Assembly (NCBI GenBank): GCA_021796835.1
Contig: JAKABO010000001.1
Location: 1-64,000 of the forward strand
Origin: Pseudomonadota bacterium
GTDB lineage: Bacteria; Pseudomonadota; Gammaproteobacteria; Burkholderiales; Ferrovaceae
Direction of reading: 5' to 3'
DNA length: 64,000 nucleotides
The first letter of the stretch is position 1; each line of letters opens with the position of its first letter. Below are positions 1-8,528 of this stretch, one piece after another. The notes below the pieces were generated by a model. It was not told the DNA's origin. It ran no database searches and saw only the letters and a list, made by a program, of their open reading frames with translations. The position numbers were made by a program, and so were the translations under genes.

Positions 1-108
1 GAAGGGGTTCACCTGACGGCGGACTGGCAACACATCGGCAATCCCGCGTACAATCAACTGCGCGGTCCGGTCGATGTGTACGGACTGCGTTTGCATATCG
101 ACTTTTGA
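1..108 (+). CDS. C-terminal end of an outer-membrane beta-barrel protein (partial)
   Basis: The first 35 codons are open and end at TGA 106-108; the 5' part lies outside the window. The last residues alternate hydrophobic and polar and finish in ...LRLHIDF, with a terminal phenylalanine. That ending is the classical signature recognised by the BAM machinery in outer-membrane barrels. The NPAYN and RGPV stretches resemble the last strands of OprB-like carbohydrate porins or similar barrels, but the fragment is too short to name a family. Confidence 0.6.
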   Translation, partial: EGVHLTADWQHIGNPAYNQLRGPVDVYGLRLHIDF

Positions 109-144
109 TCCGGCAGGATCATTGAATACGACAAGGATGACAGA

Positions 145-564
145 ATGGAATTGAAACGCGCACTCTCCCTTTCCGACGCTCACGCCATCGCTGCCGCTGC
201 ACGCGCCAAGGCGGTGGAAAATCACTGGAACGTGGTCATTGCCATCCTCGATGAGGGGGGGCACCTGATGCTTCTGGAACGGGCGGATCATACCCAGGTG
301 GGATCGGTTCAGGTCGCCCAGGAAAAAGCCCGCACCGCTTTTTTGTTCCGGCGTTCCACCAAGGTGATGGAAGAAACGGTGGTGGGCGGACGCGTCGTCA
401 TGCTCAATCTGCCGGGGAACACCCCTGTAGAGGGGGGGTTGCCCCTCTTTAGCGAAGGGCAATTGGTAGGGGCCATCGGGATTTCCGGCGTACAGTCCTT
501 TCAGGATGGCATTATTGCGGCAGCAGGGGCGGAAGCGGTGGAGCGATTGACACTGCCGGCGTGA
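145..564 (+). CDS. GlcG/HbpS-like (DUF336) protein
   Basis: A 139-residue protein that reads as a complete single DUF336 domain. The N-terminal helix (residues 8-25) is rich in alanine. A beta strand with DEGGHL follows at 36-41, and the family-typical GGLPL...GAIGISG stretch is near residues 97-115. Members include GlcG of the glycolate locus and the haem-binding HbpS, and many are found beside porins or oxidoreductases without a proven function. No signal peptide is seen, so the protein is probably cytoplasmic. An AAGGATGA sequence precedes the ATG. It ends 19 bp before earP and may share its transcript. The biochemical role is unknown. Confidence 0.8.
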   Translation: MELKRALSLSDAHAIAAAARAKAVENHWNVVIAILDEGGHLMLLERADHTQVGSVQVAQEKARTAFLFRRSTKVMEETVVGGRVVMLNLPGNTPVEGGLPLFSEGQLVGAIGISGVQSFQDGIIAAAGAEAVERLTLPA

Positions 565-583
565 CCGTTCATTGTCCGCTCCC

Positions 584-1747
584 ATGAGCACGCACGCCTG
601 GTGGATTTTCTGCCGGGTGGTGGACAACCTGGGGGATGCGGGCGTCAGTTGGCGTCTGGCGAGACAGTTGGCAGCGCTTTCGTCTGCGCCCCCGGTCACT
701 CTGGTGATCGATCGTTTGCAGACCCTGGCGCGGTTCTGTCCTGCGCTGGTGACCGATGCCCCGACCCAGCAGATCCAGGGGGTACGGATCCTGCCGTGGG
801 CGGTCGTCGAGCAGGATCCGGCGCAATTGGAATCGGAAGACCACGACCTGCCGGTATCCGTGGTGAGTTCTTTCAGTTGTGATCTCCCCGCTTCGGTGCA
901 AGCGTTTCTTCAACACCGTCGGGTCATTCCGCGCTGGATTCTATTTGACTACCTGAGCGCGGAATCCTGGGTGGAAGGATGCCATGGATTGCCTGCACCC
1001 ATTCCGGGCTATTCGGGGCCACGGCACTTTTTTTTCCCAGGGTTTACCCCACGCACGGGAGGCCTGCTGCGTGAGCCCGGTCTGCTTGCCCGGCGTTCCG
1101 AAGTCTGGAATTCCCTGGCCCGGCAGAAGGCCATTTGGCGGTCCTGGGGGTTGACAGAAAAAACGAATCTTTCGACCCTCACCCTGTTTGCCTACCCGGA
1201 CGCCCCCTGGCAATCCCTGAGGGAAGCCATGGTGCGCACGGGACAGGCCTGGCGCTGGGTATTGTTCGAAGGGATGGAGATCACCGAACGGATTGGACGG
1301 ACCGATCCATTTCGTGCGCCTGCGGGCGAGGCGTGGGGCAGGATCGAGCCGGTCCGGGTGGCGCTGCACACACAGGACGAGTATGACGGTCTGCTCTGGG
1401 TCTCCCGGTTCAATCTGGTGCGCGGAGAGGACTCCTTCGTGCGCGCCCAATGGGCCGGAAGACCCTTTCTGTGGCATCTCTACCCGCAGGCAGAGGGGGG
1501 GCACCGGGCAAAACTGGATGCGTTTCTGGAACGCTATCTGGCGGGCCTGGAGACGGTGCTGGCCGAGGCCGTCGCGGATCTGTTCCGCGCCTGGAACGGG
1601 TGGGGTGAGATGACGGCAGCCTGGCAGGGCATAGAGCCCCGTTGGCAAGAGTGGGAACGCCACGCCCTGGCCTGGAGCGAGAGGCTGGCCGAGGAGCCCG
1701 ATCTGGTTACGAAACTTGTGAATTTCTCCAATCCTGAGTTAAAATGA
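584..1747 (+). CDS. earP: EF-P arginine rhamnosyltransferase EarP
   Basis: EarP transfers rhamnose from dTDP-rhamnose to a conserved arginine of elongation factor P, which is needed to relieve ribosome stalling at polyproline. The protein has 387 residues from ATG 584. A TTG four codons earlier is possible, but the family starts close to the motif seen here. The N-terminal CRVVDNLGDAGVSWR carries D14 and D18, which correspond to the catalytic-site aspartates known in the family. A GEDSFVRAQWAGRP motif near the C-terminus matches the nucleotide-sugar site. Its substrate gene efp follows 36 bp downstream, the usual arrangement, which makes the assignment firm. Confidence 0.95.
   Translation: MSTHAWWIFCRVVDNLGDAGVSWRLARQLAALSSAPPVTLVIDRLQTLARFCPALVTDAPTQQIQGVRILPWAVVEQDPAQLESEDHDLPVSVVSSFSCDLPASVQAFLQHRRVIPRWILFDYLSAESWVEGCHGLPAPIPGYSGPRHFFFPGFTPRTGGLLREPGLLARRSEVWNSLARQKAIWRSWGLTEKTNLSTLTLFAYPDAPWQSLREAMVRTGQAWRWVLFEGMEITERIGRTDPFRAPAGEAWGRIEPVRVALHTQDEYDGLLWVSRFNLVRGEDSFVRAQWAGRPFLWHLYPQAEGGHRAKLDAFLERYLAGLETVLAEAVADLFRAWNGWGEMTAAWQGIEPRWQEWERHALAWSERLAEEPDLVTKLVNFSNPELK
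1716..1745 (+). promoter_or_regulatory. Possible sigma70 promoter for efp
   Basis: TTGTGA at 1716-1721 and TAAAAT at 1740-1745 are separated by 18 bp. The elements lie in the last codons of earP and would start transcription shortly before efp, giving efp expression beyond earP read-through. Matches are four and five of six, so this is a plausible but unproven promoter. Confidence 0.4.
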
Positions 1748-1783
1748 GCGGTTAGGTCTCAATTAATTCAACATGGGTGGCGT

Positions 1784-2344
1784 ATGAAACAGGCACAGGA
1801 AATGCGGGTCGGGAATGTGATCATGGTGGGCAAGGACCCCCTGGTGATCCAGAAGGCGGAATACAACAAGGGCGGGCGCAGTTCCGCCGTGGTCAAGATG
1901 AAATTGCGCAACCTGCTCACCGGTGCTGCCAGCGAAACCGTCTTCAAGGCCGATGACAAACTGGATCAGGTCATTCTGGAGCATAAGGAAGTAACCTATT
2001 CCTACTTTGCCGATCCTTCCTATGTGTTCATGGACCACGAGTACAACCAGTATGACATGGACAAGGACAGCCTGGGTGATGCCTTCAACTATCTGGAAGA
2101 TGGCATGGCCTGCGAGATCACTCTTTACGAGGGACGCGCCATTTCCGTTCAGTTGCCCAGTTCGGTGGTGCGCGAGATCGATTACACTGAGCCGGCCGTG
2201 CGCGGCGATACCTCGGGCAAGGTCCTGAAACCGGCGACGCTCAAGAATGGCCACAAGATTGCCGTGCCCCTGTTTTGCGAGACCGGCGACAAGATCGAAA
2301 TCGATACCAACACGGGCGAATACCGCCGCCGGGTCAACGGCTGA
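1784..2344 (+). CDS. efp: Elongation factor P
   Basis: EF-P binds between the P and E sites and promotes peptide-bond formation at consecutive prolines. The 186-residue length and the three-domain layout are standard. The loop at the tip of domain I reads KGGRSSA with arginine at position 32, the residue that EarP rhamnosylates. Lysine would be expected there in EpmA/EpmB-type organisms. The C-terminal GEYRRRVNG is typical of the third domain. It follows earP directly, so enzyme and substrate are genetically linked. The start ATG is supported by conservation of [12 protein letters not shown]. Confidence 0.98.
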   Translation: MKQAQEMRVGNVIMVGKDPLVIQKAEYNKGGRSSAVVKMKLRNLLTGAASETVFKADDKLDQVILEHKEVTYSYFADPSYVFMDHEYNQYDMDKDSLGDAFNYLEDGMACEITLYEGRAISVQLPSSVVREIDYTEPAVRGDTSGKVLKPATLKNGHKIAVPLFCETGDKIEIDTNTGEYRRRVNG

Positions 2345-2349
2345 CCGTC

Positions 2350-3450
2350 ATGGCCCTGCGCACCCAGTCCGTCTTTCCCGGGCGTCTGGTGTGGGTCGAA
2401 TTCGACTCGCGGGTGCTGCGGGGAAATCCCTGGAACGATCCGACCCAGCGCCGTTTTCCGGTCTGGTTGCCTGAAGGTTATGACCTGCCGGGGAACGTTC
2501 AGCGTTACCCGGTGTTGTACGGGTTGGCGGGATACTTTGGGAGCGGGCCCAGTCAGGTCAACTGGCAACCCTTCAACGAGACCGTGCCTGAACGGGTTGC
2601 CCGCCTGATCCACAGCGGAGCCATGGGGCCGGTCATTCTGGTCTTTCCCGACTGTTTCACCCGGTTGGGGGGCAACCAGTATGTCAATTCCAGCGCACTG
2701 GGTGCCTATGGCGATTATTTGAGCCAGGAAGTGGTGCCCTTCATCGATGCCACCTTCCGTACCCTGGCCAAGCGTGACCATCGCGGGGTCTTTGGCAAAT
2801 CCTCGGGCGGCTATGGGGCGCTGTTTCAGGCCATATTCTCCCCGGACTGCTGGGGCGGGGTGGTCAGTCACGCCGGCGATGCGGGATTTGATCTGGTCTA
2901 TCGGGGCGATTGGCCCAATACTCTGGACATGCTGGCCCGCTTCCGCCCCGACGTGGCGGAAAAAAATTTCAAGCAGCGGGCCCATGCCCGGAAGGCATTG
3001 ACCCAGGGGCTGGATGATGGGCGTGTGGCCTCTTTTCTGGCGGCGGTTTGTCGTCTGGACCGTCCCTCCAGTGCCGAGACCCACGCCCTCATGAATCTGG
3101 GCATGGCCGCGACCTATGACCCCGATCCCGCCGCGCCCAATGGCTTTCGTCTGCCTTTTCATCTCGAGACCGGGGCATTGCTTTCCGAGCGATGGGCCCG
3201 CTGGCAGGCCTGCGATCCCGTGTACGCCGCACCCCGTCACGCCGCGACCCTGCGCCAGTTGAAGTGTCTGTTCCTGGATTGTGGTTGGCGCGATCAGTAC
3301 CATCTGCATTACGGGGTACGCCAACTGTCCGCTGCCTTGACCCGGGCTCGGGTGCCTCACGTCCACGAAGAGTTTGACGGTACCCATTCGGGGATCGATT
3401 TTCGTCTGGACCGCAGTCTGCCTCACCTCTACGCAGCCCTCAAGCCCTGA
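2350..3450 (+). CDS. Alpha/beta-hydrolase of the putative esterase (esterase D-like) family
   Basis: A 366-residue protein with an esterase D/enterochelin-esterase type fold. FPVWLPEGYD near residue 40 and the long insertion before the nucleophile are family features. The nucleophile elbow GKSSGG places the catalytic serine at residue 151. A GTHSG near residue 343 supplies the likely catalytic histidine. No signal peptide is visible, so it is probably cytoplasmic. It begins 5 bp after efp and could be cotranscribed. The substrate cannot be told from sequence. I chose ATG 2350 because an upstream in-frame start would lie deep inside efp. Confidence 0.8.
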   Translation: MALRTQSVFPGRLVWVEFDSRVLRGNPWNDPTQRRFPVWLPEGYDLPGNVQRYPVLYGLAGYFGSGPSQVNWQPFNETVPERVARLIHSGAMGPVILVFPDCFTRLGGNQYVNSSALGAYGDYLSQEVVPFIDATFRTLAKRDHRGVFGKSSGGYGALFQAIFSPDCWGGVVSHAGDAGFDLVYRGDWPNTLDMLARFRPDVAEKNFKQRAHARKALTQGLDDGRVASFLAAVCRLDRPSSAETHALMNLGMAATYDPDPAAPNGFRLPFHLETGALLSERWARWQACDPVYAAPRHAATLRQLKCLFLDCGWRDQYHLHYGVRQLSAALTRARVPHVHEEFDGTHSGIDFRLDRSLPHLYAALKP

Positions 3451-3460
3451 GTTCGGGATT

Positions 3461-4717
3461 TTACGCGGGACGGGTAAAGTCGAATTCGAGTTCGGGCGTA
3501 TGTCCCTGCATCAGTTCCACCAGCGCTTTTCCACTGCCCGTTCCCAGGGTCCAGCCGAGGGTTCCGTGGCCGGTATTGAGGAACAGGTTTTCCCAACGGG
3601 TGGGGCCGATCAGGGGGCAATTGGAAGGGGTGGCGGGACGCAGTCCCGTCCACGGGGTTACCTGAGAATAGTCGGCCAGATGGGGGAACAGTTGGCGGGC
3701 GCGTTGGACCAGCGCTTCCAGACGGGTGCAGTTCAAGCCGTGGTCGTAGCCGGAGAACTCGGCGGTGCCCGCTACGCGTAAGTCATTGCCGAGACGGGTG
3801 AAGACGATCTTGTGGGCATCGTCGGTGATGCTGACCTGGAGGGAGTTTTCGGGGTGGCACAGGGGCATGGTGATGGAGTAGCCCTTGACCGGATAAATCG
3901 GCAGATTCAGTCCGAGGGGGCGCAGCAAAGGGGCGCTTTCGCTGCCCAGTGCCACCACTACTGCATCCACGCCCTGCAGGCGCGGGGTGGACTCCTGCTG
4001 CAGCCAGAGGCCCTGAATGCGTCGAGCCGTGGTCTCAAAACCCGTTACCGTGGTCTGGTACTGGAAGCGCACGCCTCGGGCGGCGCAGAGATGGGCCAGA
4101 CCCTGCGTCCACAGGCGGGCGTTGCCGCTGCCGTCGCCAGGGGTATAGGTTGCTCCATACCAGTGCGGGAGGGCCTGAGCCAGGGCGGGTTCGAGGGCGA
4201 TGGCATCGGTCATGCTGATGGGGCGGCGTTCGTAGCCCAGAGCGTTGACCCGCGCGGCAGCTTTTTCCCCACGGGCCAACGAGGCGGGTGAGTCATACAG
4301 GTTGAGGATGCCTCGGTCCAGTCCTTCATAGTCCAGATTCACTTCTGCGCGCAGGGCATGAAAAGCAGCCCGGCTGTACTGACCCAGATTCAGCAATTGA
4401 TGAAAGTTGTGGGCGCTGCGTTGAGGACGGCATTCACGCAGAAAGCGCAGGCCCCAGCTCCATTGGTGGGGGTCGGCCTGGAGACGGAAGAGCAGGGGAG
4501 AATTTTCATGGTGGCGCCATTCCAGGATCTGGGGCAGGGTTTCCGGGGTGGCCCAGGGTTCTACATGGCCGGTGGATAATTGCCCCCCATTGGCGAAGGT
4601 GGTTTCGAGGGCTGCCTCGGATCGGCGCTCGATCACGGTTACCTCGAAGCCTGCCGTGCGCAGGTACCAGGCCGTGCTGATGCCGATGATTCCCGCTCCC
4701 AATACCGTGACGTGCAT
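3461..4717 (-). CDS. dadA: D-amino-acid dehydrogenase, small subunit (FAD)
   Basis: DadA oxidatively deaminates D-amino acids, chiefly D-alanine, and passes electrons to the respiratory chain from the inner membrane surface. The 418-residue protein opens with the FAD-binding motif VTVLGAGIIGISTAWYL. It continues with the family-typical FANGGQLSTGHVEPWA region (about residues 42-57), and near the C-terminus has GLRPATPSNCPLIGP and NTGHGTLGWTLGTGSG. It is transcribed convergently with the esterase, with 10 bp between stops. No alanine racemase gene, the usual DadX partner, lies beside it. Confidence 0.93.
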   Translation of the reverse strand: MHVTVLGAGIIGISTAWYLRTAGFEVTVIERRSEAALETTFANGGQLSTGHVEPWATPETLPQILEWRHHENSPLLFRLQADPHQWSWGLRFLRECRPQRSAHNFHQLLNLGQYSRAAFHALRAEVNLDYEGLDRGILNLYDSPASLARGEKAAARVNALGYERRPISMTDAIALEPALAQALPHWYGATYTPGDGSGNARLWTQGLAHLCAARGVRFQYQTTVTGFETTARRIQGLWLQQESTPRLQGVDAVVVALGSESAPLLRPLGLNLPIYPVKGYSITMPLCHPENSLQVSITDDAHKIVFTRLGNDLRVAGTAEFSGYDHGLNCTRLEALVQRARQLFPHLADYSQVTPWTGLRPATPSNCPLIGPTRWENLFLNTGHGTLGWTLGTGSGKALVELMQGHTPELEFDFTRPA

Positions 4718-4774
4718 GACTCTTCCCTGTTCCTCAAAGCGTCGATTCTAGCAGACTGGACAGGCCCCAAGCGT

Positions 4775-4780
4775 TATAAT
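4775..4780 (+). promoter_or_regulatory. Perfect -10 hexamer upstream of ppa
   Basis: TATAAT lies 62 bp before the ppa start and is followed at once by two long G tracts. A TGGACA at 4757-4762 is only 12 bp away, too close for a standard -35, so the promoter is incomplete by eye. It would give a G-rich 5' leader. Confidence 0.4.
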
Positions 4781-4802
4781 GGGGGGGTTGCCGGGGGGGG
4801 GG
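4781..4802 (+). repeat. Two guanine homopolymer tracts in the ppa leader
   Basis: Seven consecutive G at 4781-4787 and ten at 4793-4802 are separated by five bases. They lie between the TATAAT and the start codon, so they would be at or just after the transcription start. A run of C (4805-4809) follows and could pair with either tract. Confidence 0.8.
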
Positions 4803-4842
4803 TTGCCCCCGCATTTTTTCATTCTGACCATAAGGATCGCTC

Positions 4843-5391
4843 ATGAATCTGGATCGTGTGCCCGCCGGGCGCAACCTGCCCACTGATTTCAATGTCATCA
4901 TCGAAATTCCCATGCACGGGGACCCCATCAAATACGAACTGGACAAGGAAACGGGCGCCATGTTCGTGGACCGTTTCATGTCCACTGCCATGCATTACCC
5001 CTGCAACTATGGGTACATTCCTCAAACCCTCTCCCAGGATGGCGATCCGGTGGATGTGCTGGTGATCACGCCGGTGCCGCTGATCACCGGCGTGGTGGTG
5101 CGCTGTCGGGCGTTGGGTGTGCTGAGGATGACCGATGAAGCGGGACAGGATGCCAAGTTGCTGGCCGTGCCCGTGGACAAACTCTGTACCTTGTATCGTC
5201 ACCTCGAGCGTGTCGAGGACCTGCCGGAATTGACCTTGCAACAGATCGTGCATTTCTTTGAACATTACAAGGATCTGGAAAAAGGCAAGTGGGTCAAGGT
5301 GGAGGGCTGGGCGGGCCCTCAGGAGGCTCATGTGGAAATCCTGAGCGGGGTCGAAAACCATCTTCGGTCCCATCCCGCCGTGGGAGACTGA
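4843..5391 (+). CDS. ppa: Inorganic pyrophosphatase
   Basis: A family I soluble pyrophosphatase of 182 residues that hydrolyses pyrophosphate to two phosphates and so drives nucleic-acid and protein synthesis. The signature [16 protein letters not shown] near the N-terminus, and [20 protein letters not shown] at about residues 51-70, contain the metal-binding acidic residues. [10 protein letters not shown] is the usual C-terminal motif. TAAGGATCGCTC ahead of the ATG gives a good ribosome-binding site. It is a single-gene unit, convergent with bioC. Confidence 0.97.
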   Translation: MNLDRVPAGRNLPTDFNVIIEIPMHGDPIKYELDKETGAMFVDRFMSTAMHYPCNYGYIPQTLSQDGDPVDVLVITPVPLITGVVVRCRALGVLRMTDEAGQDAKLLAVPVDKLCTLYRHLERVEDLPELTLQQIVHFFEHYKDLEKGKWVKVEGWAGPQEAHVEILSGVENHLRSHPAVGD

Positions 5392-5392
5392 C

Positions 5393-6271
5393 CTAAAGCC
5401 CGATGGGTGCCTGGGGCACGGGACGCACTTCGATCACGGCGCGTCCATCGGGCAGAGTGCGTGGTTGAGGCTTCCAGGCCTGCCCATAAATGACTTCCAG
5501 GGTGGTGGGAAACCCGGTCGCCGAGCGTTGTCCCTCGTAGGCGCGGGTCATGCGCTGCCAGGCCTGTTTCCCCACCGGGTTCGCCGGACGGGGCGCTGGC
5601 GCGGGACCCAGGGCGCGCAGGTCCTGGAGGAGCAGGTTCAGGTCGGGATAATCGATGTGCAGATCCTCCCGTTCCATGACCGGGTCGGCCATACGGGCTC
5701 GTACCAGGGCATCGCCCAGATCGTGCATGTCACTGAAAGGGCCCAGGCGCTGCGTTCCTTCCGGCAGTTCGCTCAGAGCCGGACGCAATTCGCGCAGGGT
5801 ATCCGGCCCCAGGGTGGAGAACAGGAACAGTCCGCCCGGCGCAAGAACGCGCTCTACTTCGGCGAATAATCGATCCATGGGGGTCCAGGGCAATAACAGG
5901 TGGGCCCAGACCAGATCGACGCTATGCCGGACCAACGGGAGCTGGAGTGCGCTGGCCGCCAGAGAAAAACGGGCAGCGGGTTGCCTCCATTTTGCCCACC
6001 AGGCGCGTTCGACGGGCACAGGAAGCAATTCGGGGACCCAGTCCACTTCCAGCAGGGCCGTATCGGGAAAACGGTGCTGCAGGGCAACGCCGGACCAGCC
6101 GCCGCCAGCGCCCAAATCAAGCAGACGACGGGGAGCCAGGGTCACGTACGCCAGACGGGTGAGCAGGCGGGTTCCGATTTCCCGGCTCAGAAAGGGAGAA
6201 GGGGCGTTGGCGCGGGGAGAATGACGCAGGAACCCTCGGCGCAGACGCAGGATTTCCCGAGGGGTGTCCAC
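5393..6271 (-). CDS. bioC: Malonyl-ACP O-methyltransferase BioC
   Basis: BioC methylates malonyl-ACP with S-adenosylmethionine, allowing the fatty-acid machinery to build the pimeloyl chain of biotin. The 292-residue protein has the SAM-binding LLDLGAGGGW at about residues 50-59. VDLVWAHLLLPWT and LAPGGLFLFSTLGPDTLREL follow, both typical of BioC. The start is a GTG that overlaps the bioB stop by one base (TAGTG), indicating translational coupling. The bioB-bioC order supports the assignment over a generic class I methyltransferase. Confidence 0.88.
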   Translation of the reverse strand: MDTPREILRLRRGFLRHSPRANAPSPFLSREIGTRLLTRLAYVTLAPRRLLDLGAGGGWSGVALQHRFPDTALLEVDWVPELLPVPVERAWWAKWRQPAARFSLAASALQLPLVRHSVDLVWAHLLLPWTPMDRLFAEVERVLAPGGLFLFSTLGPDTLRELRPALSELPEGTQRLGPFSDMHDLGDALVRARMADPVMEREDLHIDYPDLNLLLQDLRALGPAPAPRPANPVGKQAWQRMTRAYEGQRSATGFPTTLEVIYGQAWKPQPRTLPDGRAVIEVRPVPQAPIGL

Positions 6272-7260
6272 TATTCGGCGTGCAGGCCCAAACGCTCGAA
6301 GAGGCGGCGATCGCGCTGCATGTCCTGATTATCGGTGGTCAACAGACGTTCCCCATAAAAAATGGAATTGGCTCCGGCCAGAAAGCAGAGGGCCTGCAAT
6401 TCGTCGGACAACCCTTCCCGGCCTGCGGACAGGCGTACCCGAGAGTGGGGCAGGGCAATGCGCGCACAGGCAATGGTGCGGACGAATTCGAGCGGGTCCA
6501 GCGCCTCGGTTCCGTACAAGGGGGTGCCTTGCACCTGGACCAGCAGGTTGATGGGGACGGATTCCGGGGCAGGGTCGAGCTGGGTGAGTTCATGAATCAG
6601 GCCGGCGCGGTGGGCACGGGTTTCACCCATGCCGACGATGCCTCCGCAGCAGACCTTCATGCCCGCGCTTCGTACGGCTTGCAGCGTATCGAGACGATCC
6701 TGGAACTGACGGGTCTTGATGATGTCCCCATAAAATTCCCGGTCGCTGTCCAGGTTGTGATTGTAGTATTCCAGGCCGGCTTCCTTCAGACGCTCGGCTT
6801 GAGGGGGGCTCAGCATGCCCAGGGTGGCGCAGGTCTCCAGACCCAGGTCACGCACTGCGCGAACCATGTGGATGACCTGGTCCAGATCGTGTTCCTTGGG
6901 GCTGCGCCATGCCGCGCCCATGCAAAACCTTGTGGCCCCCGCCTCCTTGGCGCGTTGTGCAGCCTCCAGCACTTCATCGGTCGTGAGCAGGGACTGGCGT
7001 GCCAGGTCCGTGCTGTGGTGGGCCGACTGAGGGCAGTATCCACAATCTTCGGGACAACCGCCCGTTTTGATGGAGAGTAGGGTGGACAGTTGCACGCCAT
7101 TGGGATCGAAATGGGCGCGGTGTACGGACTGGGCATGCCACAGCAGGTCATTGAAGGGCAATTCAAAGAGCGCAGTCAGGGTGGCACGGGTCCAAACAGG
7201 CGCAGTGGAGGCGCTTTCTTGGAACGGGAGGGGGGCGCGAAGGGGGCTATCATTCATCAT
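6271..7260 (-). CDS. bioB: Biotin synthase
   Basis: Radical-SAM enzyme that inserts sulfur into dethiobiotin. In the 329-residue protein the cluster motif CPEDCGYC gives C69, C73 and C76. The downstream [16 protein letters not shown] segment ([11 protein letters not shown]) and the NHNLDS motif are diagnostic of BioB. Two adjacent ATG codons begin the frame. It forms a two-gene operon with bioC and is divergent from comF, with only 37 bp between the two start codons. That leaves little room for independent promoters. Confidence 0.97.
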   Translation of the reverse strand: MMNDSPLRAPLPFQESASTAPVWTRATLTALFELPFNDLLWHAQSVHRAHFDPNGVQLSTLLSIKTGGCPEDCGYCPQSAHHSTDLARQSLLTTDEVLEAAQRAKEAGATRFCMGAAWRSPKEHDLDQVIHMVRAVRDLGLETCATLGMLSPPQAERLKEAGLEYYNHNLDSDREFYGDIIKTRQFQDRLDTLQAVRSAGMKVCCGGIVGMGETRAHRAGLIHELTQLDPAPESVPINLLVQVQGTPLYGTEALDPLEFVRTIACARIALPHSRVRLSAGREGLSDELQALCFLAGANSIFYGERLLTTDNQDMQRDRRLFERLGLHAE

Positions 7261-7297
7261 GGTAGCGGATTGTCCGGTAACTGAAGGAAGGTGTCAA

Positions 7298-8020
7298 ATG
7301 CCGAGCATCCCGAAGAAATGGGGTGGGTGGGGTTTCCGGGGGAAGGAAATCGCCGAAAGGCTTGCCCTGTGGCGGGTGAAGGGAGGGCAGGTCCTGTGCC
7401 GTGGCGTGGTTTCTCCCTGTTTTCTCTGCGCCATGCCGGTGGAGACGGACAGCACGCTCTGCGCTGACTGTTGGGCATCCCTCCCCCGTCATGCCGAGGC
7501 ACACCAGCGCACCCTGGTGGGGGTGGGTCAGGTACGGGTGGGTTTTGATTATGTCTATCCGGTGATTTCCCTGATTCGTGCCCTCAAATTTGGTCAGGCA
7601 CTATACCTTGCTCCAACTTTGGCTCAAGTCTGGCAGGAACTTTCAGGGCCCGTCCGTTTGCCTGATTGCGTGGTTCCCGTTCCCCTGTCGCGCCAACGCT
7701 GGCGCAGCCGCGGGTATAATCAGGCACTCGAGTTGGCCCGCCCCCTGGCGCATTGGTTGCGCTGCCCGGTGCAGGAAGGGCTCGTCCGTCTGCGGGCGAC
7801 CCTGCCCCAGGCCGAACTGCCCCGTGCGGCGCGACAGAGCAATGTGGTCGGTGCTTTTCGTGCCAGCGCTCGATTGCAGGGACAACGGGTGGCGCTGGTG
7901 GATGATGTATTGACGACCGGGGCCACGCTCGAGGCGGCGACCGAGGCCCTGCATCAGGTGGGAGTGGGCGGGGTGGACGTGTGGGTCTGTGCCGAGGCAC
8001 CGGCTCCGGACCCTTTTTAA
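7298..8020 (+). CDS. comF: ComF-family amidophosphoribosyltransferase-like protein
   Basis: A 240-residue ComF homologue. The N-terminus has a zinc finger formed by C41, C44, C55 and C58. The C-terminal phosphoribosyltransferase-type domain contains the PRPP loop VALVDDVLTTGATL. In naturally competent bacteria ComF/ComFC helps handle incoming single-stranded DNA. In others (GntX type) the role is less clear. I chose ATG 7298 because GAAGGAAG lies seven bases before it; a more upstream start would run back through the bioB gene. It is followed by trmL after 33 bp. Confidence 0.88.
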   Translation: MPSIPKKWGGWGFRGKEIAERLALWRVKGGQVLCRGVVSPCFLCAMPVETDSTLCADCWASLPRHAEAHQRTLVGVGQVRVGFDYVYPVISLIRALKFGQALYLAPTLAQVWQELSGPVRLPDCVVPVPLSRQRWRSRGYNQALELARPLAHWLRCPVQEGLVRLRATLPQAELPRAARQSNVVGAFRASARLQGQRVALVDDVLTTGATLEAATEALHQVGVGGVDVWVCAEAPAPDPF

Positions 8021-8053
8021 CAACGCAATGCGCGGAACTGACAAGGATTTCCC

Positions 8054-8518
8054 ATGTTCGATGTGGTGCTGTACCAACCCGAGATTCCGCCCAATACCGG
8101 TAACATCATTCGCCTCTGTGCCAATACCGGAGCCCGTCTGCACCTCGTCTCCCCCCTGGGGTTCGAGGTGAGCGATCGGCACTTGCGTCGGGCCGGGTTG
8201 GACTACCATGAGCGGATGGTGCTGACGGTGCACCCCGATTGGGACACTTGTCGCCAGACTTTGAACGCACGGCGCTGGTTTCCGCTGACTACCCGTGGGA
8301 GCGGACCCCATACGAGTGCGCGCTATGAGCCTGGGGATGTTTTTCTCTTTGGTCCGGAAACCCGGGGATTGCCCTTGTCCATTCTGGAGGAGTTCGACAG
8401 ATCGACCTGGATTCGTCTGCCCATGCGTCCCCACAATCGGAGTCTCAATCTGTCCAATGCCGTGGCGGTGGTGGTGTTTGAAGCCTGGCGGCAGCAGGGG
8501 TTTTGTGGGGCTTTGTGA
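8054..8518 (+). CDS. trmL: tRNA (cytidine/uridine-34 2'-O)-methyltransferase TrmL
   Basis: A 154-residue minimal SPOUT enzyme that methylates the ribose of the wobble nucleotide in certain leucine tRNAs. The sequence begins FDVVLYQPEIPPNTGNIIRLCANTG in the family manner and has FGPETRGLP at about residues 97-105. It ends with the trefoil-knot motif SLNLSNAVAVVVFEAW. Small size without an extra RNA-binding domain separates it from TrmH. AAGGA precedes the ATG. It is convergent with gpsA, 10 bp apart. Confidence 0.95.
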   Translation: MFDVVLYQPEIPPNTGNIIRLCANTGARLHLVSPLGFEVSDRHLRRAGLDYHERMVLTVHPDWDTCRQTLNARRWFPLTTRGSGPHTSARYEPGDVFLFGPETRGLPLSILEEFDRSTWIRLPMRPHNRSLNLSNAVAVVVFEAWRQQGFCGAL

Positions 8519-8528
8519 AGCGGGACGT

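Noticed and set aside
2265..2349. Upstream in-frame start of the esterase inside efp
   Set aside because: It would overlap efp by about 70 bases, and the added residues do not look like part of the domain.
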